A stretch of DNA of 64,000 nt from Hydractinia symbiolongicarpus (taxonomy: Eukaryota; Cnidaria; Hydrozoa; Anthoathecata; Hydractiniidae). The stretch covers positions 18,612,501-18,676,500 of the forward strand of contig NC_079882.1 in NCBI RefSeq assembly GCF_029227915.1, in the 5' to 3' direction. Below, in pieces: positions 1-12,600 of this stretch; the first letter of the stretch is position 1; every line of letters begins with the position of its first letter. The translations under genes and the position numbers were made by a program. The notes under the pieces were generated by a model, which was not told where the DNA came from, did not search any database, and was given only the letters and a program-made list of their open reading frames with translations.

Positions 1-683
1 GTAAAATATTGATAAATAATAACAGTGATATCTTGTAATTGCACCAGTGACGCTTGATTGATTTTCTGAAGTTTTATTAAAAAAGATTTTTTTTGCTACT
101 GTTCAAAAAAGTTTTAAACACATCTACTTTATGGCATACAATTAAAATCAACCATGCGTAGCATAATGTTGAAGGGAAGCAAAAAAAGCGATGCCATTGC
201 TGAGTCCACTTCAATGGCAATGCTTTTAATATAATCCGTATTTTTTTGTTAACCTGGAGATAAATATTCCGCACACTTCTGTTGAGTCAGTTAATCGTCT
301 ATTTTTTTTTTTTTTTTTACTGCACCAACGGACCGAAGCACAATGTACTGCACTTAACGCACTATTTCTTTAGCAAGATTTCACTGTTTCACTACATTGT
401 ATATTTTTTGTCCACCAGGCGATTGGCGTGGCCTTTCATATCGGTGTTCTTTAGTGTTATATATCGGTTCCATTAGTTTTAAAGCAGAAAGAATTCTCCA
501 GGCTTCATATCCATATAATTTTTCTATCATGTTTTTTGAGAAGTAGTTTTCTTTTGAGACCATGCTTCATGTTTGTGTGAAGTTGTCGTTTAAATTACCA
601 AATTTGTGGAATTGGGGCATTACATGTGCTGGCAATGTTTATTTAATCTTTTAATTTTTAATTAAGTTTCATTTTTTCTACAG
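1..683 (+). other. intron of the giant coiled-coil gene (3' part)
   Basis: No coding exon is visible here. The stretch ends in a pyrimidine-rich acceptor (ttttttctacag) at 683, after which the coiled-coil frame opens without a start codon. A run of about 18 T sits near 301-318. The open frames on both strands are short and AT-rich and look like chance. Confidence 0.7.
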
Positions 684-3600
684 AAAAACAATCGGAGTGT
701 GAACGCCTTCAAACTTTACTGGATGACGAATACAAACTGAAAGCGGACTTGGAAGGCCAACTGAGTACTTTGCAGAACCAGATCAAACAACTGGAAGACG
801 AGGCGGTCATTCTAAACGAGCAACACTTGAACTACGTTGACGTAACTTCGAATCAAGCTTTAAAACAAGACGAATTAAATCAGACGAACGTAGATCTTCA
901 CAGAGCTCTGGAGTTGAAGGAGGAAGAAATGAGAATGCTCAAAGAACATTTCAGTATTTCCTTAAAAGAAAACGACGAAAAAATCAATAATATTAGCACC
1001 AACCTTCAGTCGAAAGAAGAAACAGTATTGTCCCTCTTGCAACAATTACAAGTAGCTCAAGAAGAACTTGTAAAGGTTAAACAGGAGGGTGATTTGCTCA
1101 AAAATTCGATCAAGGAAAAAGAAGAAGAAGTCACGATTGTCAATGCCAACCTGAGATCGAAAGAAGATGCAGTGGTTTCATTGCTTGAACAGTTTGAAGA
1201 GGCGCAACAAGAAGTGACAAGGTTGAGAAAATGTGACGAAACGGCGAATGCTAGACTTTTAGACAAAGAAGAGGAGATTAAAGTAGTGCATTCAAACCTA
1301 CGCTCCAAAGAAGAGACAGTGAAAATGTTGCTCGATCAAATCGAAGAGCTCCAGCAAAACATCACCAATATAAATGGCCGTGAAAGCCAGTTGGATTCTA
1401 TTGTCTCGCATAAGGACGGGCAATTGCAAAAACTGAAGGAGTCTGTCGAAGAACAAGCGAACGTCATTTTGCGCTTAAAGGAAGAATTAAGTAACACGGA
1501 GATCACATATCAAAGTGACTTGCGAGAGGCTGAGGAGATCTACAACGATTTGCAGAAGCAATTCGATTCTGCATCAGAAGCCGAAGCAACCCTTCAAAAG
1601 ATCTTGCAAGAAAAAGAATTGTCGCTAAGCAAGGACGTCGAGGATAAAAAAAACATGATTGCAGAGCGGGACGAGGAAATAAAAATGCTTAAAGAGAATT
1701 TGCAGTTTAAAGACAAAGCCGCGGAGGTTATGTACGAAAAGATGCAGCAAACTGCCGAAGAGGTGGAGAGTATAAAAGCCGAGCTTCAGAAGAAAAACGG
1801 TGACATTGAAAAGCTGATGAAAACCGTAAATGAAGGACAACTGCAAATGCAGGCGAGCAAGAATGCATCGCAGCTAGCACACTCGAACGTTTTGGAAATC
1901 GAGAGCGCGATGCAACAATTGAAACAGGTGAATAAAGAATTGGAAAACGAAAAAAACGAAATGGAAAAAACAGTGAAAACATTATACGCCGAGCTTCAAT
2001 CGTTAAAACAAGCCGAAGCTAATTTAGAGTTGGTAAAGTCAAGTTCCGAAGAAAAAGATGCAGCTTTGCAACAGAAAGATGTCGCACTAAAAGCTGTGCA
2101 GAAAGAGATGGAAAACACGAAAACGAGTTTACAAGAGGCTTACCAAATACAACAGCACTTGCAGAAAGTCTTGGTGGAAAAGGAAGAAGAGCTAATCCAA
2201 GAGCAACAAAGATATGTTAATGTAAGCCACGAAAAAGAACAAGCAATACTTGGTCTTAACGAGGCCTTACAATTTAAAGACAACACTATCCGTTCCTTGC
2301 GTGAACAATTACAAATCTTTGACGAAGAAGAAATTAAAAGCCAAACTTTAAAAACTCAACTAAATGTTTTAACATCAGAAGTAGGTACGCTCCAAAAAGC
2401 CCTGGAAGAGGCGCAAGTTTCCTTAGTTAACACTCAACAAAAGTTAGAAGCGTTACACGTGGAAAAGGAAAACGTTTCGCAACAGTTGAGCGACAAAGAT
2501 AACAAGATTTCAAGTTTAAACGAAGCGTTGGAATTGAAAGAGAAAGAGCTCAGTGAGTCTCTTTCCAATCTAAAGTTGTCTCGCGAACAAAACGAGAGCG
2601 ACAAACACGAAGTGTCGGATAATTTGCAGAAGCAGGTTGAAGACAAATCGAAAGAGATCTTGGAGTTGAAAGCTAAGGCAACCAAGAAGTTCAAAGAAGT
2701 CAACAAGGAATTAAAAAGCGCCAAAAAAAGGATCAAGGAGTTGGAGGAGAAAGATCTCGAGATTCAAAAACGGCTCACTGAACAGACTGTTGAGTTTGAA
2801 GAAAAAGCAAAACAGTTCGAAGTTGCACAAATGTCATCCGACAGTGCTGCAAACGAGAATGAACTTCTAAAACAGCAAAACGAAGCGTTCCAAACAAAAT
2901 TAGAAGAATATAAGCCGCAAGTACAGGAACTAAGTTCCCTGTTAGCAACCGCACAAGAAACTGAATATGAATTGAACCGGAAGCTTGACCAGTTTGAAAA
3001 AACGGACGAGTTAGTGAAGCAGGAATTGAGAAGTAAAGTGAAGCGTATTGCATATCTTGAGCAGGAAATTGGCCAGCTATCTGTTAAGATGCAAGACAAG
3101 GAGGAAGAGTTAGTGGCTATAAAAGAAATGTTGCAAAACGCTCTAAACAACCTTCAGCAGCTGCAATCAGACCAAGCATCTCGCGACGATGATGTGGAAG
3201 CACTTCGAGCTAAGGTAAATGAGGAAAAGGAAGAACTTAAACGTATCAATCAGTTGCTGTTAGAAAAGGAAGAACACTTTAGTTTAACATTGGTCGATAA
3301 AGAAAGCGAAGTGACCAGACTGCGAGAACAATTGCACGAAGAGTTCGCTAAAAACGAGCAAGTGTTGTCGCAATTAGAACAGAAAGAGGATGAGCTACAA
3401 AACTTACATGCTTCGGTCGAAAACAACCTATCGCTGCTAAGTGCGGGTCAAGAAAAAGAACACCAGTATTGTGAAGAGATCGCTCGGTTAAATGCACAGC
3501 TGCGAAAGTTTTCTTCTGGAGAAGAGTTGAGAGAAGAATTTGAGAAAACGATGCAGTCCAAGAGTGAAGAACTGCGACAGGTCATAGAAGTACTTGCTTC

Positions 3601-6600
3601 GAAGGACGAGAAGTTACTGGTGTTGCAAGAATCGCATGATGAATTGATGGAGAAGTGCGATATGTTGGATAAAAGTATAATATCTAAAGATGAAGAAATC
3701 AAAACATTGCAAGGTAGCCTGGACGAAAAGGTCGAGCAGCTTCATAAGCTGAAAGAGAAAACAGCTCGCATCGTGAAGAAATCACAAGCCATGAAAACGG
3801 TGATAACTGAGAAGGATTACAAGATCGAGAAGCTAAACCAAGCCACAGTGTCTCTAGAGAAACAAATTTCGGATGAAAAAGAATCACTTGAGAATGTTAG
3901 GAATGCGTATGACGCGTTAAAAAACGGCTACGAAGACGTGCAGACGCAAAACAACGAGATTCTGGCCGAGATAGCAACAGTAAAAAATACCTGTGACGAA
4001 AAGGATGAAGAAATTAAGCGGTTAGAAAAAGAATTGCTAAAAGCTAATCGAATTAGCTCATCGCAGTTGCCCCTAAAACTTGTCGATGAATCGGTAGCAG
4101 TACCTTTAGAAGTTTCATTGGCGGCTAGTGCCCCTTCAGAAGCGTCTACAACTGCCACTCTGCAAGACTTAGAGTGGGACCCGACTGTCCCGACTGCTGA
4201 GTACTACCACTCTCGTCAAAGTTCGATTGATATTCCTTTAGTATCTCCTGAGGATGCAGTACCAAGAACTCCAGTTAATGAACCTTTCATTGACTGCAGT
4301 GAGGAATCTACAGTGTATGCAATACCAGATGTAAGTCGCATTGATGACCCCTTCCGTACGCCCGTCCAGGAAGAGGCTCCAGTGGCGACACAGGAGCGCC
4401 CCTTAGAGTTGTTTCCTGTGCTGGAGAATGAACAGGATCTACAAACACCAATCGCTAAGAAGGTTTGTTGCGTATTCAGTGGCGAAGAACAAGACCCTAC
4501 TGTTAAGCAAAAAGAGGAGGAGGTCGAGACATTGAGCAATAAGATTGTAAAACAAAATGAAACCCTCTGTAAAGCAAAGAGAAGAATAGCGTTGCTTAAA
4601 AAGGCAGAAGTTGAACTTGCTAGAGGATTGCAGATATCACAAGACCTTGGAAAACAGTTGACAAAAGATCAGGAGTTGTTGAAAAAGCAAAACAAAAGTT
4701 TGCAGGAACAGTTGGTTGTTGCAAACATTGCCCAGCAGGAAATGCAAGCCCGTAACGACCAGTTAACTAACTTAATCAGGCTTGTCGCTGAGGAGAATGA
4801 CGAGATACAAGATGTAGATGCGTTGATAACGAGCATTCAACAATTAAAAGAAGCTCAACAACAGAAATCAAAATCCGACAGTGATGTTGTCGAGATGTTG
4901 GGGAAAGCGAATCAAGATTTGCAAGATCAGTATGCCAAACTGCAAGCTTCTTATAAGACCAAGGTGACTGAATACGAAATGCTAACAAAAGACATGAAGA
5001 ATCTAATCAATGCCAAAGTAAAATACGAGGAACAAATTGAAACACTGAAGGGTGAGCTGCAAAAGGCGGAAGGTAAAATGATCGATCCCGAAACGATGGC
5101 ACAGAAACTTACTGATTTGCGGGCTGAACTTGAAGAGGAAAAAGAAAGGGAGATTGCAGTTTTAAAATTGGCTAGGGAAGAATACGAGAACGTAAAAGAT
5201 AAAGCCATCGAAGAAAATCTCAAACTTTTGGAAAGAAAATTTGAGAAGGAACGCGCAGAGCTTCGTGAGAGTTTGGAAGAAGAGAAATCTCAATTTCTTC
5301 AGAATGTCGAAGAGGATCAGCTCCAAGCGTTTAAGGATCAAGAGAAAGTTTTACACGAAGAAGCTGATAGAAGGGTTAATACTGTAGAAGAAGAATTAAA
5401 CGCTATTACCCTGCAACTACAAAGTGCGGTAGCTGCTCTGGAAAACGAAAAAATATCGAAGAATAGTATATCAAAAGAACTTCATGTTATCAGGGACGAA
5501 TTAAATATTGCGAGAAGCAAGAGACAGAAAGATGGCGATGCTTCGAGAGATCACGAAGAATTGTTGAGTGAGAAAGTGAAGAAAGAAATTGATGAAGAAC
5601 TGAAGACTGCTCTTGCAAATCAAAAACAAGCAGAGGCCGAACGAGATTGCGAAAGGTTGCTGAAAGAACAGTACACGAAGGAATTAGAATATCTAAAAGG
5701 CGAGTTCCAAACCTTGCAAGGCGCACAGCAAAAAAGTGTCGAACTCAACACGCAGTTTGAAGAGTTGAAGCAACACAAGGATCTCGTTATAAAAAAGTTA
5801 AAGGTGAAACTTAAGCAAACAATCACTGAAAAGGATCAACTTAACGCATCCCTGAGTGAAGCCTTGGATGCCTCCGTGAACTTTTCCGTAAAAGAGGACG
5901 CTATCAAGTTATTAGAACAAAGGATTTCTGATCAAGAACAAAATCTTCTAGACGTCACAGAAGAAAGTTTAAAACAGCTAAGGGAGAAAGAAGAGCTAAT
6001 CGAGGCTCTTAAAGACGAGTCCGTTTGGTTAAAAGAATCTATGGCTCCACTTATAAACAAAGCAGACAACGCCGATTCTCTATCGGGAGAAAATCAGATA
6101 TTAAAGCACCAGTTAGAAGCTAAGGATGGAGAAATATCTCATCTAAAAGAAAACGCAATATTGAAGGAGAATGAATTGACTTATCTGATTGAACAAGAGA
6201 AAACTGCTCGCGAAGAATTCAGCGCTCAGGCTGAAGCCTTTAAAGTACAACTGGAGGAAAAGGAGAACTCTCTAAAGGCGGCTAGAGACGAAGCGCAATG
6301 GCTCCAATCGCAATTGGATAATTTAGGTCCTAAACTAGAAAGGTTATCTATAGTCTCAGAAGAAGTACTCAACTTAAAGGAAGTCCTGAGCAAGGAACTG
6401 AAAACGAAAGATGATCTTAACAACCAAATGTTGAACCTTGAACGGAAATTATTTGACAAAGAGAATGAAATTAAAACTCTTTACGAACAGTGTGGTATGC
6501 TTGAAACTCAAATATCCACTTTGGTACATGGCAAAGACGAAGTTGAGCATACTCGTGCAAAATTGGATGAACTAAATGAAATATGCTCCAATCAAAATGG

Positions 6601-9600
6601 GGACCTGAACCAACTCAGAGACACTTTAAAAACTCGTGAAAACCAACTGGAGGAGGTAAAGAGGGGGTTGATGTTGAAAAATAATGAGGTGGAGGAGATT
6701 CAAGGAGTACTACAAACGAATGAAGTGGAGCTAGAAAATCTGCGTTCGATTATTGAGAGAGAACATGGCAGGTATGAGAAGATGCAAGAGGCTTTAAATG
6801 CTGAGCAGAAAGAACTAGAAGACGCTAGTGCAACAGAAAAGCGCATTGACGAGTTAACGAACGAGTTGCGTGCCAAAGAACAACAGGTCGTGCAGTTAAA
6901 GGAAAGCACAAAAGGCTTACAAGCTACTGTGAAAGAGAAGAATATCGTGATAGAGAAATCCAAGGATAAAGTGAGTCGTCTTGAGGAGGAACTAAAAGAA
7001 CTGCAGGAGAAATTCGATGCTGATAAGTTCCGATTTGAAGACTCGTTTAATGAATCTACTAGAACTATAGAGGAGTTACACGGCATCCGGCTCATGTTAC
7101 AAGGAAAAGAAGAAGAAAACGAAGAACTTGAGAAGAAGTTAAGCGAAATGCAAAATGAATACGAGCAGTCTATTAATCAACTGCAAGACAGTCTGTGTGA
7201 GAAAGAAGCTTTGTATGAAGAGAGCGTACTGCAGATACAAAAAGTAAAAGAGATGCTCGAAGACGAAGCGAAAGGATCGGAAACATCGAGCCCAGTTAAA
7301 ATTACTCCCCGTGCCGATTTCAAGGAGCCATTTGAAATCGAACCTTTTGTTCAAAACATGACTGCTGACTTTTCATATAAAACACCGATGTCCGAGCAAA
7401 CATCCGAAGGGCAGGAGTCGAGTGGCTGGGGTGATGCATCTGGGTGGGAAGATGAGAACATTCTTCCTGAATCTGAGCAACCCGTCGAGGCTGCTCTGCC
7501 AATCTCCGTCAATATTGAAGCTTTAAATGCAGAGATATCTACCCTAAGGGAAGAGGTAGCACAACTAAACGAAGTCAAGGATCACAAAGACATGGTCATA
7601 GCTAAGTTAAAGTTAAAAGTAAAGAAGACATTGAGTGAGCGAGACGAATTAAAAGTACAATCTGAAGCGAGTGGTGAGGTTGATGCCGTAAATGCTGAGC
7701 TTACAAATGCGAAAAAAGAACTGCAGAAAGTACAAGTGGCCATAGAACAGAAAGACACTGTGGTCGCTAAATTGAAGCTTAAATTGAAACAAACTATCCA
7801 GGGAAGAGACCAGTTGAAAGAGAATCTACAATCTGAAGTCGATCGACTGTCGCTTGAGAAGGACGTCATATTTAACGAGGTGTCGCAGAAATTGCAGCAA
7901 CAAGAAAAAGAGAACGAGCAACTCAGTCAAAGTAATACTGATCTTCAAAAAACTCTAAAAGCAGTCGAAAATAAAGTGGTCTCGAAAGAAGGCGAAGCAA
8001 AGGAATTAAAGGCCTCTTTCGAAAAAAAGGCTGTTTTTGTAGAAGAACTGATTATTGGTTTAGAAGAGTTGAAGAAGAGCTACTCAGAACTAAAAGAGGA
8101 AAAAGATAAGCTAACTGCAGATCTGGAAATTAAAGAAGAACTTATCGAGAAGTATGAATGGGAAACATCGGAAAAGGAAGACCAAATACGCGCCTTACAG
8201 AGAGATGTAGCAAAAGGACAGGGAGATTCAACTGAGTTTGAGGAAATTAAGCAGACTCTAGAAGAAGCTTTAAAGATAAAAGACGGGGCTGTTGAAAAGC
8301 TAAAAGAACAATTGAACGAATTGAATCATGAAATTGCCAAATTGAGATCTGAACGTCAGTCCGTTATTGCGGAAAAACAAAAGGAATTAGGCGAACGCGA
8401 AGAAGCAATAAAAGCATTAGAAGAAAAACTACACAAAGCAATGAACGAGACAAATACGAGAATTATAAAGTTAGACAAGTTGAATTCTCAATTTGAAGCT
8501 GTTGAGATCCTCTTTGGTTTATCCAACTCAGATGAATCATTGGTCGAACAGTTGGGTACATTTAAGACTGACTCTCTAACTAAAATTAAAGAGCTTGAAA
8601 GGAAAATGAATGATTGGGATTTAGAAGCTGCTAGTGTGTCCAGACAGTTGGGAGGATTGGAGAGCATGCTTGGTTTGCCATCTGAAACGAATATTGCGTT
8701 GACTGAGAGATTAGGCGCGTTGAAAACGCACATTCAAGACTTAAAAGAAAGTGAAGTACCTTCTGAAACGATGCGTGGAAAGGAAGTTGAAGCCAAGTTG
8801 CAGCAGACAGTGGAGTTGTGCAACGTAAAGGACGCCAAGCTAAAAGAAGTGAGTGACGTACTTGCGCAAAAGAAAGCTGAGTGTGATGACCTAGTCGAGG
8901 AGAATCAGGAACTTATGGATGAAATTGAAGACCTGAAAGAACAGATGAAATATGAAGCTGATGATCTGCTAAATTACCAAAAAACAGAGTCGCAAGATTC
9001 GACTGCAGCCTTGAAGAAAAATTTGCTGTCGACTCAGAGTAAGTTGCGTGAAAAAGAAAACGAAGTCGACATGAAGAGCGAAGATGTTTCGATTTTGCAA
9101 GTCGAACTGCACAAAACGAACAGTGAGTTACGCAAAGCACAGTCCTTGGTTGACCGACTTGAACACGAAAAAGATCAACTTCAAACGGACAATACAATAA
9201 ATCAGGTATGATAAAAAATATTTTTAAGTGTGTTTTGATAGATTCGGCTTGCTTAATGAGTTTTTGCTCTGTGCAGTTCCTAAATATTTGTTTTTCTATC
9301 CTAGGGAGAACTAAATCGCCTGGAAACGGAAAACAAAAACCTTCAAAAGCAGATCGACGTTTTAACATCTCCGTCTGATGAGTTGAGACTGGGAAGTGAA
9401 TCCGATATTCAGGATGCGATCTCGGAGAAGAATAGAGCTTTCTTAGAACTTCGCGATATCTTTGATGAAGTCGTCACTCAGAAGGATAACGTGATTAACA
9501 CATTGCGAAGCAAGTTAAACGAATTACGCGACCAGCAACTATCTAACTTTAAGGAAACACAAGATAACGTTAAATTAGTCGAATCCATTGCTATTAAGCA

Positions 9601-12600
9601 AGATGCTGACTTCGCGAAAATGTCAAAGCAGGTGGACGATCTGACGCGACAACGTGATTGGCTGAAAGCAGAGCTTGATCGCGTTATCAGTGAAAAGACT
9701 AACATAGGAGGTGCGATACGCCATCATTTTGAGGATATCAGTTCAGGACTGCGAGGTGACGTCGAGTTAGCGTTGAAGGGTCGCGTGGAGTATGAAACTG
9801 CGTTTGAAATCCATCGATTAGAACTTGAAAAAAAACTAAACTTGCAAAAAGAAGAGCTGGACGCTGTTTTACTCGCCCTGAACAGAAAAAACAATCTACT
9901 TCAGGAGAAAAATACTGTTATCGGTGATCTGCAAGAAAGGTTGGAGAAAGCTGCGAAGATTTTATCGAAGGAGAAGTATTACCAAAACTTGGAGCAACGC
10001 TTAAGTGAATCGGATGAAAGCGTGAAAAGTTTGTCTAAAGAAAGACAAAAGCTCCAGGAAGATTATAACGACTTAGTTCAAAATTACGAGAGTATAAAGC
10101 TAGAATTCGATCTTGTTTCTGCCGAAAAGAACCAATTAAAGTTAGAGTCTGATGGTAAAATTGAAGAAGTGCTTATATCTAAAGCTGAGTATTGCCAAAA
10201 TTTGCGCAAAACATTTGAAGATGCTACCAACGAGAAAGACATTTTGTTGGACCAACTTCAGCAACGTGTTAGGAGTCACGAGCAGGTTCTTGCAGCTGCA
10301 GTTGAAAGCGAAAGACAAGCTTTGGAGGAAAACTTTGCTGAGAAGGAAAAGCAATTAAATAATAAAATTCAGCAGCTAGAACAGCATTTGCAAAACACCC
10401 GTCTTGAGAGAGAAGAAAATGTGAAGCAGGCTGCGTTTAATGCTGAGAAGAATAAAACTGAACAATTGGAAAGTTTGCAGAAGGACTTCATCTCGTTGCT
10501 AAGCGCTAAAGATGATAAAATCAAAGACTTGTATTCCCAGTTCAACGAAAGCCAGCAGAAGTGTTTTAAGTTCCAAGAGAAAGCAGACACTTTAACCCAA
10601 ACTCTTAAGGATATGGACGCCACTGTTCGGGCATTGCAGGACGAACTCCAGGTTTTGCAAGCATCTAACAAGAAGCTCTTGCAGAGCAAAGCTTCGGAAG
10701 TTGAACAAGTTATTGTGAACAAAGGCAAACAGTTAAAGAGCCTGCGAAATGAATTTGAAAATGTATTTGGCGAGAAGAACAATATCATCGACAGTATGAG
10801 GGAGACCTTAAAATCAGCTCGTAACGAATTGGCTGAAACACATCACAAGTGTAGAGAAAGCACTGAAAATAATCGTAGTTTGGAGCAGTTGATCACGGTA
10901 CTGGAAACCGATAAAATCGAATCGAATTCCAAAGTCGCCTTACTAACAGACACAGTGGAGAAATTGAAATCTGACGTGAAAAAAGAGAAGGAGCACAGCA
11001 AAGCTCAAACTGACTATGTTGAGCAAATTATGAATGAAAATTCTAGATTGTTGTCCAACACAGATCTAATGGGAAAAGAGATTTGCAGTTTAAAAAAGAA
11101 ACTGTCTAGTGTGCAAGAGGACAAAAAAACACTGAATATGAGTTACACCGAGTTAAATGCGCAACACGAAGCACTAAAAACCCAAGCAAAGGTCTTAGAA
11201 GGTGATTCGGAGGGTATTAGTAGTGTTGTAGACCAACTCAACGAAAGCGTTTCCAACAAAGACAAACAAATCCGCAAATTGGAAAGTGAAACTGTAGAAT
11301 TAAGAACAGAGATTCTTGCTTTAGAAAATGTTTTGGAAAATATCAATAATGTGGTCCTAGAAATAACTGGCCTTGCCGCTTCATCGCCAGATATATTACC
11401 CGCCAACGTGCACGAAAAAATTCGACAACTTGCGAACAAATTGACATCAGCCGAAAAATACAACCAAGAGTTGAGTCAGAAGTTGATTGAGTTAACGGAG
11501 AATAAACAAAGCTTGGAAATGTCCACACAGTGTTACCCCATCGCCGAAGATAATGTTGTGCGAGGCTTGAAAAATCAAGTCGAGCTCTTACAAAATGAGT
11601 TGCTTAATATCACGGTTCAAAAAGAAAGCGCCGAAGACATCGTTCGTGAAAAGTTCGAAGACATACTTGGAAATTTAAGAGAGGATTTAACTGGAGCAAG
11701 AAACGGATACAAACTTTTGCAAGAAGAGAATTTCGCTTTGAAAAATCAACTGGATGTGTTCAGAAATGTTGATGCAAAGAGGTTACAATCTTCGCCGACA
11801 AGTTTACCTCGCCCTCACTTCTTTATCGAGACGCCCACCGATGGTAGCGTTTTACCGAAAGAGTTACGCCAGAACAATGAATTAACGCAAGATTCATTTT
11901 TAGAACAATCTTTTGATACGTCGCCAATCGAAGGTAATGTGCGCTTAGAGTTTATCGATCCAAATCAGTCTCAAAACGAGAAACTTCCTGTTGCAGAACC
12001 TACTGTTGAACCTGTGGTTGTTGAACCTGTTCAAGCATCCGCCTCTAGCGACTTAAAAAGCGTTCCGTCTGAAGAAACTTCTGTTGATGAATTGAAGGCA
12101 CATTTGAAGGAATCAAAAACAACTACTGCCAAGCTGAAAAAGTTAGTTCGTAAGTACAAAGATGAGGTGTTAGAACGCCAAGAAGAAACCGAAAATTTAA
12201 CTAAAAGCATAAACGATATAAACAACCAACTTAAAAATTCACTTGCCTTTACGAACCAGGAAAAGCTTCGTTACGAGAACGAATTAAGAAACCTTCGCGA
12301 CGAAATCGATGCCTTAGTTGGCGAGAAATCCACAGTAGTCGATGGTTTGAAAGAGAGGCACGAGAAAGAGTTGATTAATCTGAAAAAAGAACTCGAAGAT
12401 GTGAAGCAAAATAATAAAAATCAATTACAACTCGTGTCAGACACGCTGCATCAAACGCAAAGGGAGCTAAAATCAAGTAGTGATTGTATTGACGACTTAA
12501 ACACTAAAATGCAGCAATTGCACCAAAATATCGAAAAGTCCGAAGAGAACACAAAAAAGCTTAAAGAAGAACTTGCTCAGGCCAATCTTCACGCAGCTTC